Below are positions 8,079 through 17,749 of a DNA stretch of 64,000 bases, one piece after another. The DNA is from Shewanella insulae. GTDB taxonomy: Bacteria > Pseudomonadota > Gammaproteobacteria > Enterobacterales > Shewanellaceae. The stretch covers positions 1 to 64,000 of the forward strand of contig NZ_WRPA01000008.1 in assembly GCF_009831655.1 (NCBI RefSeq). Reading direction: 5' to 3'. Numbering within the stretch: the first letter of the stretch is position 1; every line of letters starts with the position of its first letter. Made by a program: the position numbers and the translations under genes. Under the pieces are notes generated by a model that saw nothing but the letters and a program-made list of their open reading frames with translations, did no database searches and had not been told where the DNA came from.

Positions 8079-10490
8079 TTGCATGATTTAAACACCCCGC
8101 TGGTGAGCGTAAAAGGGCGGATCTTAACCCGTCACCACCAAGGCAGCGAATTACATTATTATCTTAGTACGGCTGATGGGCCGGCTCGGGTCATTGTGCC
8201 CAATGGCGAGCGCATCTGCTTCTGTCGCACTCAGGATGAGTTGCGGCTGTTCGAGGGTAACCAAGAGAGTGGAGTTCGCAGCGAGGCGCTTAACCTAACC
8301 ACCTTCAACGATGAGCCGGTCAGCGCACTCTATTTCGCCAATAATCAGAGTTTTCGCCATTTAAGCCGTGTGGCCACAGATAAGGGGATTGCCCTCTATG
8401 AGTCTGAGCTGAGGGCCGAGCAGCGTTATCTCATCGAGCGTTATATGGCCTTAGATGTGGAGTTTATTGGCTGCTGGCAGAATCAAGCCGAGGAAACACC
8501 GACGCTCATCGCACAGCGAGGCAGACGCAGTGAGCTAGATGTTGAGCTAGACCTTAAGCTGGCTGTGGTCTCGCTGGATTTCGAATGTGCGATGGATGGC
8601 GAGCTTTTTAGTGCTGGCCTGTACGGGCAATCGGCCAGCGGTGAGCCCTATCAGCAGGTGATCATGGTGGGGGAGGCGTGTGATTCGTCGCCTGAGTATC
8701 TCGAGCTTGTGCCCAATGAGACGGCGCTGATTAAGGCGCTACTGGACTGGTTTAAGCTGCGTGACCCCGACATCATCATAGGCTGGGCGGTGGTGACCTT
8801 CGACTTGGCGCTCTTGTATCGTAGGGCCAAGGCGCTCAATATCCCGCTGACACTGGGTAGGCTGGGCACTCAGCTTTCCTGGCGCGTCGATAACAAATAT
8901 CGACCCGAGACCTTAATCTTGCCTGGCCGAGTGGTGCTCGATGGCATCGATTGGCTCAAGGCAGCCTTCTATCAGTTCGAGAGTTTTAGCCTGGAGTCTG
9001 TCGCAAGAGAGCTACTGGGTGAAGGGAAGGCGATTCATGATGTGACTCACCGCGCCGAGGAGATAGCGACCCTGTTTCGAGAAGATAAGGCGGCGCTGGC
9101 CCACTACAATATTACCGATTGTCGCCTGGTGTGGGAGGTCTTTGTTAAAACGGATCTGCTGGCCTTCGTGATGGAACGTTCCCGTCTAACCGGCTTAGAG
9201 CTTGGCCGGGTTGGCGCCTCGGTGGCGGCGTTTAATAACCTCTATCTTCCCCATCTGCACCGCGCTGGCTATGTTGCTCCCAGCGTGCCGGTCAGCGATG
9301 GCATAGAGAGCCCCGGTGGCTATGTGATGGACTCCAAACCCGGCCTGTACCAACACATATTAGTGCTCGACTTTAAGAGCCTCTATCCCTCGATCATCAG
9401 AACCTTTTTAATCGATCCCAAGGGGCTGGTGGAAGGATTAAAAGAAGGGGCTAATGCTGGGGCGAAGGGAGAAAGTGAAGGCAGCGATACCGTGCCCGGT
9501 TTTTTGGGCGCCCAGTTTAGTCGCAACTCTCCCATTCTTCCTGAGCTAATCGCCAGCCTGTCCGATAAACGAGAAGAGGCGAAGCGCGAAGCCAATGCCC
9601 CCCTGTCGCAGGCGATAAAAATCATCATGAATTCCCTATACGGCGTGCTGGGTTCTCGCGGCTGTGTGTTTCACGATGCGCGCCTGGCAAGCTCTATTAC
9701 CCTTAGGGGGCATGAGATCATGAAGCAGACCAAGCAATGGATAGAGGCGCAGGGCTTGAGCGTTATCTATGGTGATACCGACTCTACCTTTGTGCATATC
9801 TCATCGCCCGAGCGCGTCGGCGATATCGATGCCTTTGCCAGGGAGCTGGTCGCGTCGATCAACGAGAAATGGCGCCTCAAGCTCAAACAAGAATTTCAGT
9901 TAGACTGTTACCTTGAGCTGGAATATGAGCGTCACTTCGAGCAGTTCTTCATGCCAACCTTGCGCGGCTCCACCGAGGGCTCCAAGAAGCGGTATGTTGG
10001 CGCCTATCTGCAGGCGGATCAAAGTCTCAAGCTGGTGTTCAAGGGGATGGAGCAGGTGAGGAGCGACTGGAGTCCCCTGGCTCGGGAGGTACAAGCCGAG
10101 CTCTATTATCGTCTGTTTGCCAAACAGGATGTGCTCGGCTATTTAAAGCAAATTGTGGATGCGCTGCAGAAGGGAGAGTTAGATGACAAACTGCTCTTCT
10201 CCAAACGTCTCAGGCGCAACATTGAAGACTATACCGCCAAGTCATCACCTCATGTGAAGGCGGCAACCCTCTGGTGCCAGCGAAGCGGTGACAACAGCCA
10301 TGGAAAACGGGGTGAGAAGATAAGCTATCTGATGACGCAACATGGCGCCGAACCCGTGCAACATATTCTTGGGAAGATCGATTACCAATATTACTTGGAT
10401 AAACAGATCGCCCCCATTTCTGATCCTATACTTTCAATTTTAAACACTAGTTTCAATGATCTTGTGGCTAAGCAAATGTCGTTAATTTAG
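8079..10490 (+). CDS. polB: DNA polymerase II
   Basis: The 803-residue family B polymerase is used in translesion synthesis and fork restart. It has a 3'-5' exonuclease domain with Exo I SLDFE (D167, E169) and DPDIIIGW, then polymerase motif A DFKSLYPSII (from residue 431), motif B with KIIMNSLYGVLG, and motif C YGDTDST (564-570). Long runs match E. coli Pol II (SFSLESVARELLGEGK, RTFLIDPKGLVEG). The start is TTG at 8079 with a weak AGG upstream. Compared with E. coli there is a small insert rich in Gly and Glu near residues 455-470. The LexA box upstream indicates damage induction. Confidence 0.96.
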   Translation: MHDLNTPLVSVKGRILTRHHQGSELHYYLSTADGPARVIVPNGERICFCRTQDELRLFEGNQESGVRSEALNLTTFNDEPVSALYFANNQSFRHLSRVATDKGIALYESELRAEQRYLIERYMALDVEFIGCWQNQAEETPTLIAQRGRRSELDVELDLKLAVVSLDFECAMDGELFSAGLYGQSASGEPYQQVIMVGEACDSSPEYLELVPNETALIKALLDWFKLRDPDIIIGWAVVTFDLALLYRRAKALNIPLTLGRLGTQLSWRVDNKYRPETLILPGRVVLDGIDWLKAAFYQFESFSLESVARELLGEGKAIHDVTHRAEEIATLFREDKAALAHYNITDCRLVWEVFVKTDLLAFVMERSRLTGLELGRVGASVAAFNNLYLPHLHRAGYVAPSVPVSDGIESPGGYVMDSKPGLYQHILVLDFKSLYPSIIRTFLIDPKGLVEGLKEGANAGAKGESEGSDTVPGFLGAQFSRNSPILPELIASLSDKREEAKREANAPLSQAIKIIMNSLYGVLGSRGCVFHDARLASSITLRGHEIMKQTKQWIEAQGLSVIYGDTDSTFVHISSPERVGDIDAFARELVASINEKWRLKLKQEFQLDCYLELEYERHFEQFFMPTLRGSTEGSKKRYVGAYLQADQSLKLVFKGMEQVRSDWSPLAREVQAELYYRLFAKQDVLGYLKQIVDALQKGELDDKLLFSKRLRRNIEDYTAKSSPHVKAATLWCQRSGDNSHGKRGEKISYLMTQHGAEPVQHILGKIDYQYYLDKQIAPISDPILSILNTSFNDLVAKQMSLI

Positions 10491-10724
10491 TTGTTTTCAG
10501 GTTGATGAGCTGAGCTGTAGTTGTTAACACTTGGTGTAATGTCTGTAGTTTGTGGGGCTTTGTAGTTAACTTGGTGAAAAATAGCTCGCTGAATGTGATA
10601 TTCGTCTTTGAGGGAATGCTAATCTTTTGCTAGTCTTTAGCTGAAATTGGAACGAAATAAAACAACGGAATGTCGCATTAAAAAGATAAAGCAAACTGAA
10701 CATAACAAAAGGTTAGACTAACAG

Positions 10725-11936
10725 ATGAAGAAGAGTGTAATAGCAACAGCGTTAGCGGCTGTCATTTTTGTCCCCGCTGCATCCGCTATCGAGATCTATA
10801 AAGACGATAAGAATGCGGTAGAAATTGGTGGTTTTATTGATGCCCGTGTTATTAACACTCAAGGTTCAACTGAAGTGGTAAATGGCGCGTCACGGATCAA
10901 TTTCGGCTTTACTCGTGAGATGAGTGACGGCTGGAAGGCCTTCACAAAGCTAGAATGGGGGGTTAACCCGTTTGGTAATAGTGAGATCGTGTACAGCAGT
11001 GAAAGTAATTTCGAATCTAAGAGCGGTGACTTTCTCAACAACCGCCTAGGTTATGTCGGTATTGCCCATGACCTCTATGGTAGTTTGACCATAGGTAAGC
11101 AGTGGGGTGCTTGGTATGACGTGGTTTACAACACTAACTATGGCTTCGTATGGGACGGTAACGCTGCCGGTGTATATACCTATAACAAGGCCGATGGTGC
11201 GGTAAATGGTGTGGGTCGTGGTGACAAGGTCGTTCAGTACCGTAACAGTGTCGGCGATCTCAGCTTTGCGGTTCAGGCGCAGTTAAAGCACGATACCTTC
11301 TATACCTGTGAAGCAGACCCTAACTTGCCAACAGATTGTAAAGAGCGTTGGGATAGCCAAGACCCTGTCTTAGATTCGGAAGAAGTTAAGTACGACTACA
11401 CCTATGGCGCGTCGGCGACCTATCAGGTTAACGACAAGCTTTCTGTCTCTGCCGGTATCAACCGTGGTGAGTTCGACGTGACCTTCAGAAAGACCTCTGA
11501 GCAGATCACCGCCATCGATGTGATTTACGGTATGGGCGTGACCTGGGGTAACTGGGATGCCGACGGTTTCTATGGCGCGGCTAACTTCAACAAGAACGAG
11601 AACCACGATACCGATAATCTGGGTCGTCTGATCAAGGATTCATACGGTGTCGAAACTCTGTTCTCGTACAAGTTTGATAACGGTTTCCGTCCCTTTGTTT
11701 CTTACAACGTCTTAGATGCGGGTAAGGACTATGTGATCCAACCAAACAACGTCGATCCTAACTCTTCGTTCAAGCGTCAGTTCGTAGTTGTCGGACTGCA
11801 CTATGTGTGGGATGCCAACACAGTTCTTTATGTTGAAGGCCGTAAAGACTTCAGTAAGTTTGAAGGTGCGGACGCTGAAGCGCAGGCTAAGTTTGAAGAA
11901 GACGGCGTAGCCATAGGTATTCGTTACACACTGTAA
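10725..11936 (+). CDS. General porin, outer membrane
   Basis: The 403-residue protein has a signal peptide (MKKSVIATALAAVIFVPAASA, cleavage near residue 21) and a 16-strand Gram-negative porin pattern: VEIGGFIDARV at the start, then alternating aromatic strands, loop 3 region NTNYGFVWDGNAAGVYTYN, and a final strand GVAIGIRYTL. The terminal residue is Leu rather than Phe. It should form diffusion channels for small solutes. Two Cys (TCEADPNLPTDCKE) in an extracellular loop may form a disulfide. Arg is almost always CGT and Gly GGT, suggesting high expression. It is followed by a strong terminator, so it is probably monocistronic. Confidence 0.92.
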   Translation: MKKSVIATALAAVIFVPAASAIEIYKDDKNAVEIGGFIDARVINTQGSTEVVNGASRINFGFTREMSDGWKAFTKLEWGVNPFGNSEIVYSSESNFESKSGDFLNNRLGYVGIAHDLYGSLTIGKQWGAWYDVVYNTNYGFVWDGNAAGVYTYNKADGAVNGVGRGDKVVQYRNSVGDLSFAVQAQLKHDTFYTCEADPNLPTDCKERWDSQDPVLDSEEVKYDYTYGASATYQVNDKLSVSAGINRGEFDVTFRKTSEQITAIDVIYGMGVTWGNWDADGFYGAANFNKNENHDTDNLGRLIKDSYGVETLFSYKFDNGFRPFVSYNVLDAGKDYVIQPNNVDPNSSFKRQFVVVGLHYVWDANTVLYVEGRKDFSKFEGADAEAQAKFEEDGVAIGIRYTL

Positions 11937-11977
11937 TACAGCTTGTAATGACGACTGAAAGTCTGATCAATTTAAAG

Positions 11978-12003
11978 AAAAGCGCCTATTGGGCGCTTTT
12001 TAT
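11978..12003 (+). terminator. Rho-independent terminator of the porin gene
   Basis: Stem AAAAGCGCC / GGCGCTTTT with a 5-base loop, ending in TTTTTAT. Confidence 0.9.
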
Positions 12004-12762
12004 TTACCTATCTAAAATGCACAATCTGATCTGTTTGATGACGAGTGATATTTCTGCCTTAAGGTCATCTATTTATTCTGCTTAAGTGGTTATGTACGTG
12101 AGCATTCAAGCGTATATCAAGAGTCGAAGTTAGGTCTCATTGCCTGACTTAAGCCTAGTCTCAGTCTGTTCTCAGAATAAAATTAGTCCGAAGTGAGTCT
12201 GATACTAACTATCCCTGTTGCAACCGAATTCTGGTCTTATGTGAGAGAGTTTGTGATTTCCTCTCTATTGACTGACTAATTTGTAACCAATTCTTTACGT
12301 GTAATTGCCGATTTCACTCCATATGCAAAGTGATTCTTCAATTAAGCCTCTTTGTTACAACTACAACAATTTAACATCTTGTCGTCTTTTAGCTTGATGA
12401 AACACTAATTAATCAACTGGCTAATTTAGCCTTAGTTATATGAAGCCTGATTTCAAATTTAGAGTATCCTTTTGTTTTAACTAGATAATACCTTTGGCTC
12501 TCAGGGGCTGTTTTACCTGGCTGGGGAAATTTAGCCTTAAATTTGTCGATTAGTCATAGCTAACAAAAATCTGACTTATTGTGACGGGCGTCTACAAAAT
12601 GAGCGATCGTCAATTAAATCTGTGAAAATAGTGATGCTATTGTTGATTAAATGTTTCACATGTGGTTCTATTTGTTGGCGAATGTGCACAAGTGTAACGG
12701 TTAATGTTTATTTGTGTTTACTTTCACAAAAAAATAAAAAATAAAGTCCAGGGAGAAACAAC
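12004..12762. other. Long AT-rich regulatory region upstream of the TonB receptor
   Basis: About 760 bases carry no supported coding frame. Near the receptor there is a CRP-like site (12713-12728) and several CACATGTG-like short palindromes (12658 onward). A short phrase, AATTTAGCCTTA, occurs twice about 100 bases apart (near 12423 and 12528). No small RNA can be asserted from sequence alone. Confidence 0.4.
12713..12728. promoter_or_regulatory. CRP-like site upstream of the TonB receptor
   Basis: TGTGT-TTACTT-TCACA matches the CRP half-sites TGTGA-N6-TCACA with one mismatch. It ends 34 bases before the start codon, which is close for an activator site and might instead mark repression or chance. 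Confidence 0.4.
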
Positions 12763-15393
12763 ATGTATAAGAACAGCTTATTAGCTAATTCAGTGCGTTT
12801 TGCACTAGTTAGCGGTGCAGCTATGACAGCCTTTACTGCTCCTGCAGTATTCGCGGCAGACGAGCAAGCTGCAGATAAAGTTGAACGTATTGAAGTTACT
12901 GGTTCACGCATTAAGCGTAGTGATCTTGAAGGTGCTTCACCTGTAACGACAATCACTGCCGACGATATGAAAGTTGAAGGTAACTTTACGGTAGCTGATG
13001 CGCTACGTAACAGTAACTTAAACTCTTTTGGTTCATTCTCTGAGCGTTCAGGTAGTTCTGCTCAGTCTCAAGCGACAATCAACCTACGTGGTGCAGGTTC
13101 AAGCCGTACCCTAGTTTTGATCGATGGTAAGCGTTTCCCAGGTTCACCAACCCTTGGTGGATCTTCTGCTAACCTTAACGCTATCCCTATGGCGGCGGTT
13201 GAGCGTATCGAAATTCTAACCGACGGTGCTTCTTCTACTTACGGTTCTGATGCGATTGCTGGTGTTGTTAACATCATCATGAAGAAGAACTTCCAAGGTA
13301 TCGAGTTTAACGTTGGTGGCGGTTCACGTGACCGTGACGGTGGCCTGACAAGTAAAGAATTCTCTGTGGTTGCCGGTTATGAAATGGACAAGGGTAACAT
13401 TACCTTTGCATTCGACCATCAAGACCGTAAGGGCATCGCTGACGGCGACCGTGCTTTCTCTGCTCCTTGGATGCGTGACCTGAACGGTGACGGCGAAATT
13501 CAGGCTTACAGCGAAACGGATGGCTGGTCTATCTATGGTGCAACCATTGCTTCTCCAGACTTCTCAGAAGCTCAAGCTTCACCACTTTGTGATGACTTAT
13601 CTGCACAATACGGCGACAACGTATTCAAGACTGTTAAAGCTGACGATGACTGGGGCCCAGGTTCAACTTACTGTATGTATGCATACGGTAACGTTTCTTA
13701 CAACAAAGCTTCTGTTGACCGTAACACAGTATATGTAGATGCTAACTATGAAGTTGCAGAAGATGTTGAGTGGTTTGGTCGCATCATGTTCACTCAGAAC
13801 AACTCTTTCGGTCGTTATGCGCCTCCAGCTGCTGCTTGGAACAACATGTCTGCCGATAACCCACATAACCCTTACGGCGAAGAAACTAAGGGCTACTTCC
13901 GTTGGGTTGGTATCGGTACTCGTGATGGTAACGTAGATGACTACAACCAAGACTACCTGACTGGTCTTCGTGGTTCTATTAGCGCATGGAACGATGCGAC
14001 TTGGGAATTCTACTACCACTACAACAAGGCCGATAACAAGTCTATCGGTGAGTACTACCTGAGCTACTCAGGTCTTGCTTACAACGAAGCTAACGGAATC
14101 GACCTAGGTTCTGAAGCTGGTGTAAACAACATGAAGGCCACTACTCTGACTCAAGACCGTGCGACCTTCCACCAGTACAATGCTGGTATCGGTTTCGATG
14201 CGTTTGAGCTACCAGGCGGTGCTATTGCTCACTACTTCGGTATGGAGTACTTCGAGCAAGATTTCGCTTCAATCTATGACGCACAGTCTGAAGCGGGTCT
14301 AATCGGTGGTAGTGCGGGTAACTCTGCTGGTGGTGACCGTCAAGTTTGGGCTGCATTCTATGAAGCGGCTATGCCTCTTACTGACACCATCGAGCTGAAC
14401 ATCGCTGCTCGTTACGATGATTATAGTGATTTTGGTAACAACGTAGCGCCTAAGGCCTCTGTTCGTTGGCAAGCTCTGGATAATGTCGTTGTACGTGCAT
14501 CTTACTCAGAAGCGTTCCGCGCACCTGCACTTGATCAGCTATACGCTGCAACAACGTTCAGTGCTGATGACGGTACCGACTATCCATACTGTGTATCTAA
14601 TGGAATTTCTGATTGTCCAGAGAAACAGTACGATACATACATCCGTGCTAACAAGGATCTAGGTCCTGAGACTTCTGAGTACATTAACTTGGGTGTTGCA
14701 TGGGATATCGTGGATAACTTTGGTGTTAAGGTTGATTACTTCGACCTGAAGATCGATGACGTAATCAGCCGTCGTTCTATCACTAACGTAATGCGTGGTA
14801 TTGATAGTGGTAATTTGACTCCTTCAGATACCTTCTACGTAGTTCGTGCTCCAGGTGAAGCTGGTAAACTAGGTAAGGCTTTAGAAATCGGTACAGGTTA
14901 TGGCAACAGCGATAAGCTACAGATCAAAGGTATCGACGTTGGCCTAAACGGTAACTTTGAGACTGACTTCGGTGATTTCGGTCTAGCATGGACTAACAGC
15001 TTCGTTCTTGAGTATGTTGAAGAAGTTGAAGGTGGTTCAGGTGCAATAGATACTGCTGGTTGGTCTGGACAGCCTGAGTACAAGTCTGTATTCACTACAA
15101 CTTATACTATGGGTGATCACCGTGTATCTTGGAACATGAATTACACTGACAGCACTTACGAGTCAAGCAAGTCAGTTGGTGACACTATTGTTCCAGAAGG
15201 TAGCTTAGATTCATGGTTGATCCACAACATCAGCTACACCTATGATGCAGGTTCTTTCGGTGCAATCATGCTAGGTGTTAACAACCTGACTGATGAAGAT
15301 CCAGTTCTATCTTCAGACGGTAAGTTCGAAAACGCTGACCTATACAACAACTATGGCCGCGAATATCGCGCAAGCTACACTCTTAAATTCTAA
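12763..15393 (+). CDS. TonB-dependent outer-membrane receptor
   Basis: The 876-residue receptor imports a large substrate across the outer membrane using TonB energy. It has a signal peptide ending AVFA (about residue 31), a TonB box-like VERIEVTG, a plug domain (about 45-165) with INLRGAGSSRTLVLIDGKR and the NAIPMAAVERIEILTDGASSTYGSDAIAGVVNI signature region, and a 22-strand barrel ending YRASYTLKF with terminal Phe. The RBS is AGGGAG. Codon use is very biased (GGT, CGT, AAC), suggesting abundant expression. The six-gene TonB2 operon 1.5 kb downstream is a plausible energiser. The ligand is unknown; this subclass often handles sugars or peptides. Confidence 0.94.
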   Translation: MYKNSLLANSVRFALVSGAAMTAFTAPAVFAADEQAADKVERIEVTGSRIKRSDLEGASPVTTITADDMKVEGNFTVADALRNSNLNSFGSFSERSGSSAQSQATINLRGAGSSRTLVLIDGKRFPGSPTLGGSSANLNAIPMAAVERIEILTDGASSTYGSDAIAGVVNIIMKKNFQGIEFNVGGGSRDRDGGLTSKEFSVVAGYEMDKGNITFAFDHQDRKGIADGDRAFSAPWMRDLNGDGEIQAYSETDGWSIYGATIASPDFSEAQASPLCDDLSAQYGDNVFKTVKADDDWGPGSTYCMYAYGNVSYNKASVDRNTVYVDANYEVAEDVEWFGRIMFTQNNSFGRYAPPAAAWNNMSADNPHNPYGEETKGYFRWVGIGTRDGNVDDYNQDYLTGLRGSISAWNDATWEFYYHYNKADNKSIGEYYLSYSGLAYNEANGIDLGSEAGVNNMKATTLTQDRATFHQYNAGIGFDAFELPGGAIAHYFGMEYFEQDFASIYDAQSEAGLIGGSAGNSAGGDRQVWAAFYEAAMPLTDTIELNIAARYDDYSDFGNNVAPKASVRWQALDNVVVRASYSEAFRAPALDQLYAATTFSADDGTDYPYCVSNGISDCPEKQYDTYIRANKDLGPETSEYINLGVAWDIVDNFGVKVDYFDLKIDDVISRRSITNVMRGIDSGNLTPSDTFYVVRAPGEAGKLGKALEIGTGYGNSDKLQIKGIDVGLNGNFETDFGDFGLAWTNSFVLEYVEEVEGGSGAIDTAGWSGQPEYKSVFTTTYTMGDHRVSWNMNYTDSTYESSKSVGDTIVPEGSLDSWLIHNISYTYDAGSFGAIMLGVNNLTDEDPVLSSDGKFENADLYNNYGREYRASYTLKF

Positions 15394-15427
15394 GAGTAAG
15401 CTAATAGTTTTAGTATAAATACCTGAT

Positions 15428-15455
15428 AAAAAGGCCCTTAATTGGGCCTTTTTTT
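15428..15455 (+). terminator. Rho-independent terminator of the receptor gene
   Basis: Stem AAAAAGGCCC / GGGCCTTTTT with loop TTAATT, followed by a T-run. Confidence 0.92.
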
Positions 15456-15503
15456 ATGGTATTAATAAAAGCCGATAACGAAAATGACAAAAGGGCGAGC
15501 ATT

Positions 15504-16478
15504 ATGAGCCAACATTGGGACGAATACTGGCAGCAGGGTCATCTGACATCTTTTGGTGAGAGCTTCACAGGAAACTATTCTGGTATTTTAGAAACCATCT
15601 GGCATCAAGATTTTAAGCATTTACCAGACAATTTTAAGGTGTTGGATTTAGCGACAGGTAATGGGGCATTACCTCTATTACTCAATCAGTTTTTCAAAGA
15701 CGCGAGTAAGAAAGGTACTGTGGTTGGTGTCGATCTGGCACAAATCAATACTGACCTCAGTAAGTTGGATCTAAGTGAGCAGGTAGAGGTTTCATTAGTT
15801 TCACACGTTGATTGCGCAAACCTACCATATGAAGACAACAGTTTTGATCAGGTGATTTCTCAGTACGGCTTAGAGTATTCAGATTTGACTCATTCAATTC
15901 CAGAGGCACTACGAGTATTGCGCCCTGGAAGACAGTTGAGCTTAGTGGCCCATCACAGCCGTTCTATGATCATTAATCGTAATCGGCGAATCTTGGCACT
16001 AATAAATCAACAAGCTACCTATGAAGTATTCGTTACCATGGGCAAACTCATCGAACAGATGGGGTCTTTAACAAATGGTGAAGACCTACAGCGAATTAAA
16101 CAAGATGCCCATTGTGAGCGATTGCGCGGTGAGTTAAACCAAAGTATTTCACTCTTGGCACAAACAGATGAAGAAGCCTTAAAGGATAGTGAGTTATTGA
16201 CTTATGTAGCTAGCTTGTTTCAGCAAGGCCTTTTTTGGCCAATTGAAAAAAAACGCCAATATCTCGATTTTGCTCGAACGCAAATTGATACCTTAAGGGA
16301 GCGACTTGGAGAATTAGTTCAGGCATCGATAGATGAACTGGCACTTTCTGCCATGTTAGCTAATCTAATTGAATTGGGAGCGAGCTTAAGTAGTGTTAAG
16401 CAGATTGAAGATGACAATAGTCAGGTTTTGGGCTGGAAGATTGTTATAAATAAACTATCTCGTGGTAACGGGCATTAA
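15504..16478 (+). CDS. SAM-dependent methyltransferase, class I
   Basis: The 324-residue protein has motif I VLDLATGNGALPLLL, an acidic motif II (VVGVDLAQINTD), a post-I region CANLPYEDNSFDQVISQYGLEYSD, and a motif III-like EALRVLRPGRQLSLVAHH. This is a Rossmann methyltransferase resembling UbiE/BioC-type enzymes in the first 170 residues; the helical C-terminal half is not recognised. I chose ATG 15504, with AAGGG upstream, because a further in-frame ATG at 15456 lies in the T-tract of the preceding terminator. The substrate is unknown. It stands alone between two regulatory regions. Confidence 0.8.
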   Translation: MSQHWDEYWQQGHLTSFGESFTGNYSGILETIWHQDFKHLPDNFKVLDLATGNGALPLLLNQFFKDASKKGTVVGVDLAQINTDLSKLDLSEQVEVSLVSHVDCANLPYEDNSFDQVISQYGLEYSDLTHSIPEALRVLRPGRQLSLVAHHSRSMIINRNRRILALINQQATYEVFVTMGKLIEQMGSLTNGEDLQRIKQDAHCERLRGELNQSISLLAQTDEEALKDSELLTYVASLFQQGLFWPIEKKRQYLDFARTQIDTLRERLGELVQASIDELALSAMLANLIELGASLSSVKQIEDDNSQVLGWKIVINKLSRGNGH

Positions 16479-16764
16479 GTTGGCCATATGTATAGAAGAT
16501 GTTTCTCACTGGCCTTCTGGTAATACCTGGGCAACATAATTTTATGTAGACATTTGTCGCTCAGTCATTTGGTTGTCAATTTGTTAATGATATATTTCGT
16601 TTTTGTTGTTATTTATATTTGTTGTAAATCATGATGTTAGGTTGTGGAGTCCGTTTAAATTACGAATAGTGAGATAAATTTGTAAATATTGACTTGTTTG
16701 AAAAAACACCTCTTGTGTTATTTTCATGCCCTAAGAGCTTTTTCTGCTAGTTTTAGCTATTTCC

Positions 16765-16788
16765 AAATGTTGACACAGGTCAACATTT
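16765..16788. promoter_or_regulatory. Perfect palindrome overlapping a possible -35 box
   Basis: The arms AAATGTTGAC and GTCAACATTT are exact inverted copies around ACAG. The left arm contains TTGACA (16770-16775), which with AATGAT (16794-16799, 18-base spacer) makes a possible sigma-70 promoter. A protein bound here would block RNA polymerase, so a repressor operator is the natural reading. Confidence 0.6.
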
Positions 16789-16808
16789 TGTGAAATGATG
16801 CCTGCGGG

Positions 16809-16830
16809 TCTACACCTTGTACGGTGTAGA
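16809..16830 (+). promoter_or_regulatory. Hairpin in the 5' leader of the TonB2 operon
   Basis: The stem TCTACACC / GGTGTAGA has a 6-base loop and is followed by A-runs and GGAAG, not T-runs. It is therefore not a terminator on this strand. It may stabilise the leader or be a second operator. Confidence 0.45.
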
Positions 16831-16966
16831 AAAAAGGAAGATAAAAACTAACAATCACAAGAGAAATGCACACTTATAGTGGCGGAATTCATGCAGATAT
16901 AAGCAGAAACCCCGTGTTACTAATAAGTTAAACCTTTTATTTTTCACTTCAAATTGGTTGGGAACT

Positions 16967-17749
16967 ATGTCCAAGGTAAGCAATAGAACTAAAATCGCTA
17001 CGGCGCTCATTGGCGCGCTGGCCTTAGCAGGCAGTAACTTAGTGGTTGCCGATCCACTTTCTGATGTTCAGAAGGCGGATGCGAAAATTCACGCAGATGC
17101 AGCCGCATCTCAGAAAAAAGTCGATAAGTATTACGATCAAGCGCAAGACATGGCGTTTGAATATGGCCAAGTTGCAGACACTCGTGAGTCAACTAAGTCA
17201 TACAACGATTATGTAGCCGGCCTGGTTGCAGACCAAGAAGCTACCATGAAGCTTATCCAAGACGACATCAATGGTGTTGATAAGCTACGTCAAGGCGTTG
17301 TACCGCTAATGTTTAAGATGGTTGATGCGCTAGAGCAGTTTGTTGCCCTGGACCTGCCATTCAACAAAGAAACTCGTGAAACGCGCATCAAGCGTCTTCG
17401 TGAAACGCTAAATACCGCTAACGTGACACTAGCGGAGAAATACCGTCTGATCCTCGATGCTTATAATATCGAGCGTGAGTATGGTTATAAGATGAACGTT
17501 GAAACCGGTAAGCTTCAGCTTGACGGTAAAGAGATTCTGGTTGATTTCATCAACTTTGGTCGCGTTGCATACTATGCACAAAGCCTAGATCAAAAGTCTG
17601 CATGGATGTTCAATCCTGAGACAAAAGCATGGGATAAGCTAGACGATAGCTACCTACGTAACATTACAAAAGCAATTCGCCAGGCTCGTGGCCAGGGTGC
17701 TCCAGATATGTTCGCGTTACCAATCCCAGCTGCGGAGGCTGCACAATAA
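16967..17749 (+). CDS. DUF3450 periplasmic protein of the TonB2 cluster
   Basis: The 260-residue protein has a signal peptide (hydrophobic IATALIGALALAGSNLVVA, cleavage before DPLSD) and a long helical, coiled-coil-prone domain of the DUF3450 family that ends in a Trp-containing FNPETKAWDKLD region. DUF3450 genes precede ttpC-exbB-exbD-tonB clusters in vibrios and shewanellas; the role is unproved, but a periplasmic helper of energy transfer is likely. A TTG nine bases earlier is an alternative start; the ATG gives a more usual signal peptide. It overlaps the next gene by one base at TAATG. Confidence 0.85.
   Translation: MSKVSNRTKIATALIGALALAGSNLVVADPLSDVQKADAKIHADAAASQKKVDKYYDQAQDMAFEYGQVADTRESTKSYNDYVAGLVADQEATMKLIQDDINGVDKLRQGVVPLMFKMVDALEQFVALDLPFNKETRETRIKRLRETLNTANVTLAEKYRLILDAYNIEREYGYKMNVETGKLQLDGKEILVDFINFGRVAYYAQSLDQKSAWMFNPETKAWDKLDDSYLRNITKAIRQARGQGAPDMFALPIPAAEAAQ

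Larger units (their letters stand above)
16479..16966. other. Regulatory region upstream of the TonB2 operon
   Basis: These 488 AT-rich bases carry no coding frame. They contain a 24-base palindrome overlapping a TTGACA (16765-16788) and a leader hairpin (16809-16830), listed separately. No clear Fur box was seen. Confidence 0.5.

Noticed and set aside
15456..15503. Upstream ATG start of the methyltransferase
   Set aside because: It lies in the T-tract of the receptor terminator and has no ribosome-binding site; ATG 15504 has AAGGG.
16809..16830. Rho-independent terminator on the plus strand
   Set aside because: The hairpin is followed by an A-run and a purine-rich site, not T.
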